DNA of 64,000 nt from Parasponia andersonii (taxonomy: Eukaryota; Streptophyta; Magnoliopsida; Rosales; Cannabaceae), in contig JXTB01000325.1 of assembly GCA_002914805.1 (NCBI GenBank), positions 416,089 through 480,088 on the forward strand, in the 5' to 3' direction. The notes beneath the pieces were generated by a model. The model worked only from the letters and a program-made list of their open reading frames with translations. It had not been told where the DNA came from and did not search any database. Below are positions 11,701-23,595 of this stretch, piece after piece (position 1 is the stretch's first letter; each line of letters begins with the position of its first letter). A program made the position numbers and the translations under genes.

Positions 11701-14653
11701 TATAAGCTAAAATGCGGAACTACTGAGACCCAAAATTTCATACAAAAAGAGAAATTCATAAATCAGCTTATTATGGCAGCCAGGATATACCACACGACAT
11801 ATAAGCAGTAAGTGAACATAAGATAGTAGAATGAGATATGTTCAATGAGTTTTATATATATGCACAGATTAAAGTATATATAGAAATAAAACGGGAGGAC
11901 AAAAATGTAACATAATAGACGAAGCAAAGACCAATGAGGTGGGAACCTACTCAGACTACCAATTATTTCAATCCCCACACTGAAATTTGTTGAATTTAAA
12001 GAATTTAATACAAAGAAATACAATCCAGCAGCCAAAGCAAGCTCCCAAAACAAAGCAACTATGCCAAAAATCTACAAAAGGGCAATCCTAACATGTTGTG
12101 CGAGAAAATAACGACAACAATAAGTAAACCTCATCTTTTCCCCCACACAGGCTAATATGCACGGGTATTTATGATTATAATTATTTTGCAATTAATCATG
12201 CTCACAGGCTGTGATTCTCGGAAACTTAAATTCACAATCATCATAGACACAACACCATATAAAAATATTTGATAAATCATTTTCCCCTGTTATGTGGAAT
12301 CGAAAAATGCTCATTTTCCCAAGGAAATTTAATGAATTGCATGATCAGACAATCACTAGTATATGTTATGAATGAAATAGATGTAGGTACTTGTAGGTAC
12401 TCATATATAAAAATGCACAATTCAATATGAATTACCTCCCATCTGGATTATTAGGAGATGTTAGAAATATGCATTTGGGCTTTTCCTGTTCAACAGCATC
12501 CCTAATGAGTTCTATATCCAGGCTAAAATCAGATTTCCTCGGAACTGTAGCATAGTATAAGAAAGAACATCAGTTGAGGTATATAAACTTAAAAGCTAAA
12601 AGAAATTTAAATTAAAAAAGAAAATTATTTCTTTTTTCATATAATGCTCAAATTTTCTATTTATGAAAGGATAGAAAATTTGAGATTTACATCCTAAAAT
12701 TCCAATATAGGAAAATTGGAAAACCTGTCTTCACCTTTGATGACAGCTGCACCATTAACTGCAGCATCAAATTCATACATGGTGAAGGTTGGAGGGCAGT
12801 CCACAATCTTGTCACCAGGATCAAGAACACATCTTCAGCAATAGATTGAACCGAAAATAGGAAAACAGAAGTTCAGAACTTTACACTGCTGCATCATTTC
12901 GACAACACTCTCTGATGAACAGCATAATTGGAAACTCAAAAAACACATTGTTTTTCCTTCTCACCGCATAATCAAATCAATAAGTTCATCTGCACCACAT
13001 CCTGCGAGTATATATTCAGCTTCAAGGCCTGAATCCTCAGCAAGTGCAGCACGTAGCCGACGGCTTTCAGGATCAGGATAGACATAGGGAAACTTCAATG
13101 AGCCCAAAGCATCAAAAACCTACAAACACTCTGACATTGCAATCAGGAAATAACGGGGCATAGAAAATGCCCAGAATTGTGCATGACCAGTACACATTTT
13201 GTGTGACATCAAAATGTGGAAAAAAAAATCAACTAAATTTGTACACTACCAAAAAATATTTTTGTTGATCATAGACACAGTAAAATAGCATATATGACTT
13301 GCCTCAGGGGGAGGACCATATGGATTTTCATTGGCATCTAGTTTGATTATGTCTTCAGGCTTCCTTCCAAGTTGGGAAGATAAAACCTGCAGAAATTCGC
13401 TAGGACATCAGATTAGATTTGCCCAAACAACATTTAGCTTTCAACTATAAAAATTGTTCACATTAAACTAACACATGACAAAATATTTGATTTGCACAAT
13501 AAATATCAACTAAAGGCAACACATAAGTCGATCCATTGCATACTACAAATTCTATAGAAAAAAATACTAAAGAATAGAAACCATAAATTCTTAGCACAAG
13601 AAAATACTACTTTCCCAAGGTCACTCAAACTAAACTCCAATATCATTCAGAGACATCATACAGCAAGTTATATTGACAGAACTCTCAGAGGTAAGTTGTC
13701 CAGCCATTTCACCTACTTGAATAACTCTGGCTTTCTCGGTTTCCTAGGGAAAAAGGACCGAGTGTCTCAGATACACTCACCTGGTCAGTTGACTAGTTTC
13801 ACCCTTTCTTCTCGCAAGGTCCTTTTCTCCTGAACAAGAAAACCATCTTAATCACTGACATTTGCAAGTAGGCCTACCAGGCGCCACCACCATTCCCAAT
13901 CGGAAAAATGTCACAAATTGCCAGGAACCGACCAGGGTACCACCCCACATTCAGCAAATAATGGCCACTGTTCTAAGCAGCATTCAAACTGCAAAACATC
14001 TTCGACAGCAAGTATTCTCTCTCAACTACCCGAAAATGTATTCGAAAATAAGTGTTCCTCCACTTTGTTCTATCTCCAACTCTGTAATTTTTGCTACAAC
14101 ATTCTATCACAAAACATCTTCAAGAAGTGTTTCTCCCAACATTTTACTTCTAGTCCCCACTTCATCCTATCTCTTAACCCTTGCATATTTTTTCATTTTG
14201 CTCACAATATTGTACCCTTAACTTGAACCTCCAGAGTATCTTTTTGCAGGTACCATAGCAAACTTTTCATAGGATTTGTTGTATCAAAACAAAGCTCAAT
14301 AAACTCATTTCTATGTCTATAGCTTTGACGCTTACGAAATAACACAATTTACTTTTTTTTTTTTTTAAAAAGAATAAAAAAAGGAAAGTGGGGTTGAATC
14401 AGAATACCTCAAAAGGCAAAATGGGCTGATAAGGAGACAATTTTCTGAAATGGGATCGAATGAAAGAGTCGCCAGTCACATGTTTTTGGCCGTCGTTGAC
14501 TTGCTGTTCCTCCAGTGGACGTACGGACGCCATTGCAAGGACCCTCCTCTTGTTTCCCAAGAGTAGAGAGGCAGGTATTGTTGGTCTGTGAGTGGTGGAA
14601 TTGGTTCTGAAGAAGCAATTAGAGGAAGCACTGTATATATCAACTACACCCAT
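8798..14653 (-). CDS. HISN6: Histidinol-phosphate aminotransferase, plastid precursor, nine exons
   Basis: It transfers an amino group between glutamate and imidazole acetol-phosphate to form L-histidinol phosphate in plastid histidine synthesis, using PLP. Minus-strand exons, first to last: 14653-14408, 13386-13303, 13119-12965, 12832-12735, 12544-12436, 11653-11496, 10727-10585, 10484-10344, 8929-8798. All junctions stay in frame and give 421 residues, the usual plant length. The first about 60 residues are Ser/Thr/Arg-rich, like a chloroplast transit peptide. Motifs in order: [65 protein letters not shown] (Lys281 is the expected PLP Schiff-base lysine), [29 protein letters not shown]. Intron 2 has a GC donor (GAG|GCAAGT). 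No disabling change is seen. Identity is firm; the start is the only ATG giving a transit peptide in frame. Confidence 0.95.
8930..10343 (-). other. Last intron of HISN6
   Basis: This 1,414-bp intron separates the exons ending DAKKLK and starting EDLAKLG. It contains a (CTT)n run near 9361-9380 followed by TTTTA repeats, and poly-A/T tracts. No embedded gene is seen. Confidence 0.7.
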
Positions 14654-14726
14654 AAGGCTCTATAGAAATGGAACCCCAATTCTCTCTACCCTCTTGTGTT
14701 GAGTTGAGTTGAGTTCCACCAACAGA

Positions 14727-14765
<39 letters not shown>

Positions 14766-14800
14766 AAACCAAAAAAAAAAGTATGGTTTGTCTAAATTGT
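14654..14800 (-). promoter_or_regulatory. Upstream region of HISN6 with (AT)n tract
   Basis: Directly upstream of the HISN6 start (reading the minus strand) lie a CT/GA-rich stretch, a GAGTT pentamer repeat near 14699-14715 and a long (AT)n microsatellite at about 14729-14762. The AT run could serve a TATA-like role but is not diagnostic. Confidence 0.35.
14729..14762. repeat. (AT)n microsatellite
   Basis: An uninterrupted run of about 17 AT dinucleotides lies some 80-110 bp upstream of the HISN6 start codon. A second, impure GA microsatellite follows at about 14857-14893. Confidence 0.9.
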
Positions 14801-16206
14801 GAAGCTGGAAGGGGTAGAGATGGCAGCTGACCGAGGCAATGAAGTGGAGTGAGTGAAAGAGAGAGAGAGGAGAGAGGAAGAGAGAGAGAGAGTGGCTACT
14901 TTTATGTTTATATGCTTTGGTGTTTAGGTTTTAGACTTAACAGTGTGCCATTAGTGCTAGAATTAGTGTTTGACATGGTAAATTGTGTTTTTATGGGTGT
15001 TCAAAAATTAATTTCAACCTATCCAACTGACTAGTATTCTAGTCCAATTCATTTATCCTGGATAACAGATTGGATTGGATTAGTTGTTGTTTCTTAAATA
15101 TCAATTTAGGTTGTTTCCATTCTACTTTTCATTCTAAAATTAATCAATTCAAACCGTTTTAATGTGTATAATTTTTTTTTAAAAAAAAAATTCATTTTGC
15201 GTAGATGTATATATATTATTGAACCACTTATGAATTTCATTCCATGTACTCTACAGCTTCCGGTTTTATTGACTCAAAATGACCTGCTCTCTTCTTTTTA
15301 ATACAATGATTAATCCGAAAAATCATAATTTTAACTTAAAACTGCTTAAGAAGTCGAAAAACAAATGAATAGGAAAGATTGGTCAATTGACCAAATTGAT
15401 TGGTAACCAATTTAAACTAAAATTGGTTTGATTTGGATTTAGGACCTCAGATTGAATTTGATTAGATTTTGTAAACTGACCTTAGATTGGATCAGTTAGA
15501 ATTTTGTCAAAACACATCAGAGTTGAACCAATGAACATATTAACGTGTTCTTCTCGATAATCTAATATCAACAACTATAGACGTAATTTGATGCTAATCA
15601 TTTTATTTTATTCTGAATTGAAAAACTATGAACGCGAATTTTTCACCCCAAAAAAAAAAAAGAAAGAGAACAGTTGACAATGCAATTTATTGGATGTAAA
15701 TTTTTTTTTTGCTGGAAATCTATTGGTTCGTAGTAATGTGCATATGGCATACTCTTTGTGGTAATCTGACTAGTCTCGGAGCCATTTTTGTATTGTTGGT
15801 ATCGTAACCCTATTGTAATTATGTTGCGAGCAAAGATTAGCTACGAAAAAAAATATTTAGACATTTAGTAAAAAAATTTTTACGAAATTATTGTATTGTT
15901 TAAAATTAATATTTATTATTTAATAAACTATAAATTATATTTATTATAAAATGATATTTTAGATAATTTATAGTGCGATGCTAAAATTATTTTTCAAAAA
16001 TAATTTTACGCTTAAAATTTTTCTTAAAATAATAATCCTACCACAACTTTTAAAATTTGACTACCAAAAGCAATAAGTCACTAAATACGTCCCGTCCTTT
16101 ATTTATTTTTTTTTTCTAATAGCTTTCAAAAGTAAAGGCATAATCAAGGAGCAATCCCAAACGAGGTCTCAATCCTGACGAAAAAAACATCTCATTTTCT
16201 TAAAAA
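14801..16206. other. Intergenic, AT-rich, no gene seen
   Basis: After a GA-rich stretch (14849-14893) the sequence is AT-rich with poly-A/T runs. No coding signal or structured RNA is recognised before the Tat element begins at 16212. Confidence 0.5.
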
Positions 16207-16211
16207 CCAAC

Positions 16212-16881
16212 TGTTGTGCGGTCTAAAATTCTATGTTAGGTCGTATAAGGGTTAAGTTCGACCTCTTCCGCTTAGGTTACATGCGACATCTTCCGCTTAG
16301 GTTACATGCGACCTCCTCCGTGTAGTCGTGTGACCTCTTTTGCATAAGTTATGTGCGACCTTCTCTGTGTAGGTTGTGGGCGACCTCTTCCGAAAGAAAA
16401 GGGAAACAAGTCTATGCTTCGTCAAACAGGAAACCTGCAAGGAAAGGAAAACAGAAGTCTCCTATTTATGATCCACCAGTTACCCGTTTTGAGTGGTTAT
16501 CTAATTATGTTGTTACTCGAATTGTATTACCCGATTGTATAGTTACCCGTTTTCACAATTAGGAACATTGAGTTACCCTCACCTATATAAAAGGGACTCA
16601 ATGTTCCAGACGGGATTTCCAATTTTTTCAATTCTCCAATTTTCAGATTTCGAAATTCTGACTTCCAATTTGAGAGAGATTTCCGGACGAGACATTGTAA
16701 CTTTGAGTGCTTGTAATTCTCCATAAAAATAGTAAAAAACAGTGGACATAAGCTCATCTTTTTCGGGGTTGAACCACTGTAAAATCCTCTCTCTTTATTT
16801 GCTTTGATTAATAACCCAACTCACACAAGCCACATCTCTTAATTTTTTCTAAATTTATTGTTGATAAAACCTCTATCAACA
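16212..16881 (+). repeat. 5' LTR of Tat element
   Basis: It begins TGTTGTGCGG and ends ATCAACA. An internal phrase resembling CCGCTTAGGTTACATGCGACCTC is repeated three or four times at about 16240-16385. A TATA-like CCTATATAAAAGGG lies at about 16581, matching the U3 promoter position expected in an LTR. Confidence 0.93.
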
Positions 16882-16883
16882 AT

Positions 16884-16900
16884 TGGCGCTAGAAGAAGGG
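16884..16900 (+). promoter_or_regulatory. Primer-binding site of Tat element
   Basis: TGGCGCTAGAAGAAGGG starts two bases after the 5' LTR. A TGGCGC start at this position is typical of plant gypsy primer sites. I cannot name the tRNA with confidence. Confidence 0.7.
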
Positions 16901-16942
16901 CTATTCCGGCGGACAAGTTTGTCAAATTCTACTTTTTTAATA

Positions 16943-18827
16943 ATGGCAAATACTAAAAACACTACCAGAGTCACCGGAACTAGCCAAAACCAACCTCAAA
17001 GCACTGCTGCTACACAGGCAGACCCTGCTCAGGATCAGCCTACTATGACCACAACAGAAAACCTTTCCCAGAGACAAGATCGTATGGAGGAGACACTGGT
17101 AAACCTTCAGCAAGTCACTAACCAGATCAATGACACCCTGCGACGACTTGCTGAAGGACAGATGGTGACCCCACCACAACACGAACGTCCCAAAGAACAT
17201 CCTGCTCAATTACCTGAGAAATACGGATCCTAGAGACGAGAAGGCGCAGCCAGCCAAGAACTCAACAAGAGCGTCATGAAGATCGCATCTTCAAAGGAAA
17301 AGGCAAGGTCACAAACTTGCCTCCAGAATCTGGTACGGAGAGTTCAAGTACGAACCGTGATCGTGTACAACCTTCTCATAAATCCACTAATAGTCAAGAT
17401 CGCTTGAGCGGCGAACAAGGACGACCATCGAAAAGCGTCTTCGAAAGAATCAGCAGAGAGTCGACACAAGATCCCGCAGACCTAAGACAGTATTTGGAGC
17501 GACGACGTAGTCATGATCGATCCGTATCGTATCATAACGACCAAAGTAGGTCTCGTCGCACTATTTCACTGGATTCCTCTCACAGATCGCAGAAGACTCT
17601 ACCTGACCAACCCGCCATGCATCATGATAACGAACGAAGGCCGCCTGTGCGGCCAGCGAGGGATGATGCTTTCCCTCTGAATGTCGATGTTCACAATTTA
17701 AGGATCGCATTAGACGCACTTGCTGGTTAGGACGATGAGCTCGCTGATGGGTATCGTCAGTCACCATTCAGTAAGGAGGTTCGAGCTGCAGCCCTTCCCA
17801 CTGGATTCAGACTTCCCACCATTAAACTTTTAATGGGAAAACTAATCCACAGGACCATATGGATCACTTCAGTGACTTGATGGAACTACATCGGGTTAAT
17901 GATCATGCGCGTTGCAGATGTTTCACTGTAACTCTCTCGGAAGCAGCAAAGAAGTGGTTTCGAGGACTCAAATCCTGTCCAATTTCATCCTGGCAACAAC
18001 TACAGACGACGTTCTTGAGAAAGTTTCAAGCTGCAAAGAATTTTACTGTTCCACTCGTAAGTTTGTCTGCGATCCGATAAGGTCCAGAGGAGACTCTACG
18101 GTCTTATCTCAATCGATTCACCTCAGAGTCAGCAAAGGTTAACAACCCACCTGAAGAAGGAGTTCTAACTCTCATGATGGCTGGGGTGCGACCAGAAACT
18201 AAACTCTGGGAGGAATTACTTGAGCGAGAGTGTAGAATTCTTGAAGACTTCTACCGAAGAGTTGGTCAGCATTTGAGGTTAGAATCTTCGCGTGAGAATC
18301 TTCAAAAGACTAAAAAAGAAGGAAGGAAAGATGCGACTAAAGATGCAGTCATTACCAACAAAAACGGTAATAAGAAAAACAAGAGGAATAATGAACAGAC
18401 GAATAAGAATCAGCCTAGACCCAAAAGGCAGGAGATATCAAGAGCTCCCATGAGGTTTAACAATCACACTGAATTAAATGCACCCATAGATCATAACTAT
18501 GCGGTCACAAACCAGAAGGAGCGATTCCGACAACTAGAACCGATGAAGCGGGACAGGACAAAGCGCAATCCCAACAAGTTCTGCCGATATCACAATGATA
18601 TTGGGCATGATACTAATAATTGCTTTGCCCTGAAGGATGAAATTGAAAGACTGATTAGAGAGGGGCGATTGCGGCAGTACACTAGGAAGAACGACGAAAG
18701 GCGAGAAGAAGACCAACAGCAACCTCCAGAAATCCAGCGTGAGGTGCGAACTATTTTCGGAGGACCACACATTGGAAGAGATTCCAAGATAGCACAGGAC
18801 AGGTATGCTCGAGAAGCTAGACAGTAG
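16943..18827 (+). pseudogene. Tat gag (broken)
   Basis: ATG at 16943 opens MANTKNTTRVTGTSQ, followed by a Gln/Thr-rich region. Reading continues in pieces at 16943-17233, 17317-17730, 17859-18142 and 18174-18827, separated by stops and frame changes. The middle (LSEAAKKWFRGL, ISSWQQLQTTFLRKF) is the Retrotrans_gag capsid core. The end has a zinc knuckle variant with Cys and His spaced as C-R-Y-H then GH and C (KFCRYHNDIGHDTNNC), as in Tat-lineage gag. It would form the nucleocapsid. Early stop codons mean that no full protein can be made. Confidence 0.85.
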
Positions 18828-18842
18828 TCGTTAACTAACATC

Positions 18843-19652
18843 ATGCATCTTGAGCAGCGACCACGCAAGCTTCAACGAGTACCGGATATGGACATTACCT
18901 TCACAGAGCAGGATGCAAAGGAGGTCCATTATCCGCATAATGACGCACTGGTCATAAAAATTAACTGTGGAAGCACACAGTTGTGGCGAGTATTGGTCGA
19001 TAACGGGAGTGCTGTGGACATCCTGTACTTCGACGCCTTTAAGAAGATGGGGTTGAATGAGAGCGACCTGAAGCCTGCCACCACTCCACTCTATGGTTTC
19101 ACTGGTGACAGCCTGATGCCTATGGGCATGATTGAACTGATGGTTAGCGTTGGGACCTTTCCAAGGGTTTCATCGATAATGACCCAGTTTTTGGTGGTAG
19201 ATTGCCCCTCTGCCTTCAATGCTGTGCTGGGAAGACCAATATTAAGGGAACTTCGAGCTGTCACCTCGATCTACCATCTAACAATAAAGTTCCCGACCCA
19301 ACACAGGGTAGGCAAGGTGCGAGGAAATCAATATGATGCGAGGATATATTATAACAACTCGCTAAAGCTTGCAGCAAAGGATGCGACATCTCGCACAATG
19401 ATGGTTCACTTGTCGGACAAAGCATCAGTCGTGGCAGCGGGCAAAGCGTCAGTCGAGGCAACGAGTGAAGCTCCAGTCGGATCACCAGACAAAGCGTCAG
19501 TCGTGGCAGCGGGCAAAGCGTCAGTCGTGGCAGCGGGCAAAGCGTCAGTCGTGGTAGCGGGCAAAGCGTCAATCGAGGCAGCGAACGAAGCTCCAATCAG
19601 ATCGTCAGTGAAAATGTCAATCGAAATGACCAGCGAAGACTTCGATCCTTGA
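18843..19652 (+). pseudogene. Tat protease domain with a low-complexity linker
   Basis: The region has the retroviral-type aspartic protease fold: a strand, then LVDNGSAVDILYFDAF, where D-N-G-S replaces the common D-T/S-G motif, and later VVDCPSAFNAVLGRPIL. It would cleave the gag-pol polyprotein. After the protease, residues from about 19416 onward form Lys-Ala-Ser-Val repeats of eight residues. The frame ends at a TGA at 19650-19652 before RT. Confidence 0.85.
19416..19606 (+). repeat. 24-bp in-frame tandem repeat in the protease-RT linker
   Basis: The unit is close to GGCAAAGCGTCAGTCGTGGC plus AGCG, coding about GKASVVAA. Consecutive near-identical copies run from about 19490 to 19588, with more diverged copies on both sides interrupted by EAP(V/I)-type spacers. 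The 24-nt period preserves frame. Confidence 0.88.
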
Positions 19653-19753
19653 GAAATAGACGAAGAGGTCAGAACTGGACCCATTGAAGATCTGGAGGAT
19701 TTATCATTCGACCTGTCTTTCGAGACTTTAAAGATTGGAAGGTTCAAGGACCT

Positions 19754-21010
19754 GTGCGAGCTTCATTGGTCGCTTTTTTGAAGTCTAATTTGGATGTCTT
19801 CGCATTGCAACATTCGGATATGGTAGGGATTGATTCAAAGATCATATCCCACCGTCTTAACATATATCCGACAAAGAAGCCTGTACGACAGAAAAGAAGG
19901 GCCATGAATCCAGAACGCTACGTCGCGTTAAAAGAAGAGGTGGAGAAGCTGCTCGAAATTGGGTTCATAAGAGAGTTTTTCTACCCTGACTGGCTTGCAA
20001 ACCCGGTTTTGGTGAAAAAACCTAATAGGAAGTGGAGAACGTGTATTGATTTCACCGATCTCAACAAAGCATGTCTGAAGGATAACTTCCCTCTTCCGAG
20101 AATCGACCAGCTTGTAGATGCGACGTCGGGGCATGAACTTTTAAGTTTCATGGACACATATTCAGGATATAACCAAATCCACATGTACGAGCTGGATGAG
20201 GAACATACCTCGTTCATTACTCATCGAGGGTTATACTGTTATAAAAAGATGTCCTTCGGACTTATCAACGCGGGAGCAACTTACCAACGTCTTGTCAATA
20301 TGATGTTTGCAAAGCAAATTGGCAAGATAATGGAGGTATATGTCGATGACATGCTACTCAAATCGGAGAAAGTCAAAGATCACATCAAGCAACTTGATGA
20401 GATGTTCAAAATCCTCCGAAGATACCAGATGAAGCTAAATCCCCAGAAGTGTGCATTCGGAGTAGGATCTGGAAAATTTCTGGGTTTTATGGTCAACCAG
20501 CGAGGGATCGAAGCAAATCCTCAGAAGATACAAGCGTTGATTGATATGCAATCTCCTCGTAAACCCAAGGATGTGCAAAGCCTAACAAGAAGAGTAGCTG
20601 CTCTGAGTCGGTTTGTATCCAGATTAACCGATAAATGCCAACCTTTCTTTGAGGTATTAAAGGGATCAAAAAGGTTCGAGTGGACGGAGAAATGCGAGCA
20701 GGCATTCTAAGAATTGAAAAAACACTTGGATTCTCCTCCACTCTTGTCGAAGCCAAATCCGGAAAAAGAATTATGCCTATATCTCGCTGTTTCTAAGTAT
20801 GTGACGAGTGCCACATTAATTTGCGAGGAGGCAAATATTCAGCGATCTGTGTATTATGTAAGTAAAAGATTACTTGATGCTGAAACCAGATATCCAGAGA
20901 TGGAAAAATTGGCGCTGGCACTCGTCATTGCATCAAGAAAACTTCGACCTTACTTCCATTCTCACTCCATCCGGGTTTTCATGAATTTCCCATTGAAACA
21001 GGTCTTATAG
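19754..21010 (+). pseudogene. Tat reverse transcriptase and first RNase H (broken)
   Basis: RT blocks are visible in order: NRKWRTCIDFTDLNKAC, PLPRIDQLVD, LLSFMDTYSGYNQIHM, MSFGLINAGATYQRLVN, VYVDDMLLKS (the catalytic Asp pair) and KFLGFMVNQRGIEANPQKIQ. A stop at 20708-20710 separates RT from the connection/RNase H part (20714-21010; LYLAVSKYVTSATL, VYYVSKRLLDAE, RYPEMEKLALALV). It would copy the element RNA into DNA. Interruptions inside RNase H make it inactive. Confidence 0.92.
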
Positions 21011-21051
21011 ATACTTGAGGCTCAGGACGGCTGCTTAAGTGGGCTGTTGAA

Positions 21052-22908
21052 TTGAGTCAATTTGACATCAATTTTCAACCTCGCACTGCTATAAAGGGTC
21101 AGGCCCTCGCAGATTTTATTGCAGAATTTACATACGACGTCAATCTTCCCACAGGAGTACTCGAAAAACCTGCCTCAGATACATCAAAGTTGTGGAAACT
21201 TTATGTTGACGGGTCATCGAATAAAAATGGAGCAGGTGCGGGCATAGTTTTAATCAGTCCTGAAGGGCACAACATTCATCATGCGCTTCGCTTCAAATTC
21301 CCAGCATCGAATAATGAGGCCAAATACGAAGCACTGATAGCTGGGCTAAAGCTTGCACAGGAAATAAAGGTCGAAGTAATTGAAGTGTATAACGACTCCC
21401 AGCTAGTCGTATGTCAAGTTAAGGGCGATTATCAAGCGAGAGGAGAGAGAATGATGGCCTATTTGGAGAAGGTGCAGCAGTTGTTCTTAACGTTCGATAC
21501 TTATAACATTCAGCTTCTTCCTCACATTAAAAATACCCGGGCAGATGCACTTGCTAAGCTCACTTCGACGAAAGATGCAGAATTGTTGAAGGTAGTTCCT
21601 GTTAAATTTCTTATATCACCAAGCATCGAGGTCGAACCCCAATTAATTATGCCAGTTAATGAAGAACCGTCGTGGATGGATCCCATAATGCGATATATAC
21701 AAAATAGCGATCTCCCTGAGAATAAAGACGATGCAAGGCGGCTTCGCATGAAAGCAGCTCGCTATATCATCCAGGATGGAAAGCTTTATCGAAGGAGTTT
21801 CAGCTCGCCATTATTATTGTGCATCAATGATGAAAAAGCACGCTATATTATGAGGGAAATTCACAAAGGAATATGTGGAAATCATTCTGGGGGGCAAGCG
21901 CTTGCAAACAAGATTCTTCGACAAGGGTACTTTTGGCCAACTATGAAGAAAGATACATTGGAATTTTCTAGAAGATGTGACAAATGTCAACGATTTGCGA
22001 CCATTCCTAGAAAACCACATGTTCCTTTAACTTCAATGACTAGTCCATGGCCATTTGTTGTGTGGGGAATTGATATTATCGGGATGCTGCCATTAGCGCG
22101 AGGTGGTTTGAAGTATGCAGTGGTCGCAGTCAATTATTTTACAAAATGGACGGAAACCGAGGCCTTGAGCACCATCTCCGCGAAGAAGATGATAGATTTT
22201 GTTTACAAATATATAATCTGCCGTTATGGTATACCACATACCATAATTTCTGATAATGGAAAGCAATTCGACTGTGACGAGTTCCGTGACTTCTGCAATA
22301 ACTTGGGCATCAAAAAGAGTTTCTCCACTGTTGTTCATCCGCAAGCCAATGGGCAGGTCGAAGCGATAAACAAAATACTCAAGCAGAATATAAAGACAAA
22401 ACTGGAGGAGCATAAAGGAGCTTAGCCAGAAGTACTTCCAGAAGTTTTATGGGCTTATCGCACCACGCAACGAACCACTACTAGAGAGAGTCCATTCTCT
22501 TTGGCTTATGGATATGAGGCGATGATCCCTGTTGAAATTGGTGCGGGCTCCCTGCGGTGATCTGTTTATGAGCAAAATCAAAATGATGTATTACTGAGAA
22601 TTGATCTCGATCTTTTAGAAGAACGGCGTGAATAATCTCAGCTCCGAATTGCATCATATCAACGACGCACTACTCGTTATTATAACTCCAAAGTCAAAGA
22701 TAGACATTTTGAAGTTGGAGATCTTGTCCTTCGACGAGTTCTACCTAATAATAAAGAACATGCTGTTGGTGTATTTGGGCCTTCTTAGGAAGGGCCTTAT
22801 GTTATTGATAACGTCATTTGACCTGGGACATATAACCTAGCTCGCATCGGTGGACAAAAGATCGAGCATGCCTGGAATGCAGAACAACTTCGTCGTTATT
22901 ATCAATAA
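21052..22908 (+). pseudogene. Tat second RNase H plus integrase (broken)
   Basis: The first part is an extra RNase H of archaeal type: LYVDGSSNKNGAGAGIV, NEAKYEALIAGL, YNDSQLVVCQV and RADALAKL supply the expected acidic residues. The integrase follows: a zinc-binding His-His-Cys-Cys segment (HKGICGNHSGG to CDKCQRFA), then the D-D-E core (WGIDIIGMLP, IISDNGKQFDC, PQANGQVEAIN). A stop at 22423-22425 interrupts it. The same frame then continues with VLWAYRTT and AYGYEAMIPVE and ends at TAA 22906-22908 after LRRYYQ, with several more stops on the way. Confidence 0.92.
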
Positions 22909-23595
22909 ATATTCATATTATCTTCAACAACCTACTGTATCTTCTTTATTAATATTCATCAATAATACTTCTTCGGCTATTACTTCAACTCGTTTTCGAT
23001 CATCTTTTATAGTTTTATGGCAGTTTTCGGACACCATAAAACTCGGGGGGCAGTGGGATCAGAATGTTATCTCCTACTAGTTTCCTAAGGGACTATGCAA
23101 ATGTCCATTTAGAGGAGGCAGAGGTTTTAGATCGTCGAAGTATCTGAAAGTATCTGAATCTCCTTAAAATCCTAGGATTTTCTCCTCGCTTCATGCCTTA
23201 GCATGTCGTATTACGCAATTTCCCTCCTCGAATAAAAAAGTAACTAAGCAAAACGTTCATTGTTTGAAGTGATATATTGCTATGTTTTATTGACATGGAA
23301 CTTTTGAAATACAGTCAGAGTTTGCATTACTCGTATTGACTATTTTCTTAAGCGACCTAACCTATCCTAACGCTTAAAACTCGTTTTAAGTTAGTCGGAT
23401 TCAAATCGCTAAAAGCATACTGATCAATCACATGTGATTAACTACTTAGTTAAAATTACTGTTGTGTTTTCATTGTTTTGCAGGAGCATATAAGGAAAAA
23501 TAGTAATATTTATTAAAAGAAAGTCACCCGTATATGCACAGAAAAGAAGGGGGACCAAGCCCGCATTGTTCTAAAAATAATAAAAAAAAAAAGAG
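22909..23595. other. Tat element internal non-coding region
   Basis: This lies between the end of pol and the 3' end of the antisense ORF. No coding signal was seen on either strand. Confidence 0.5.
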
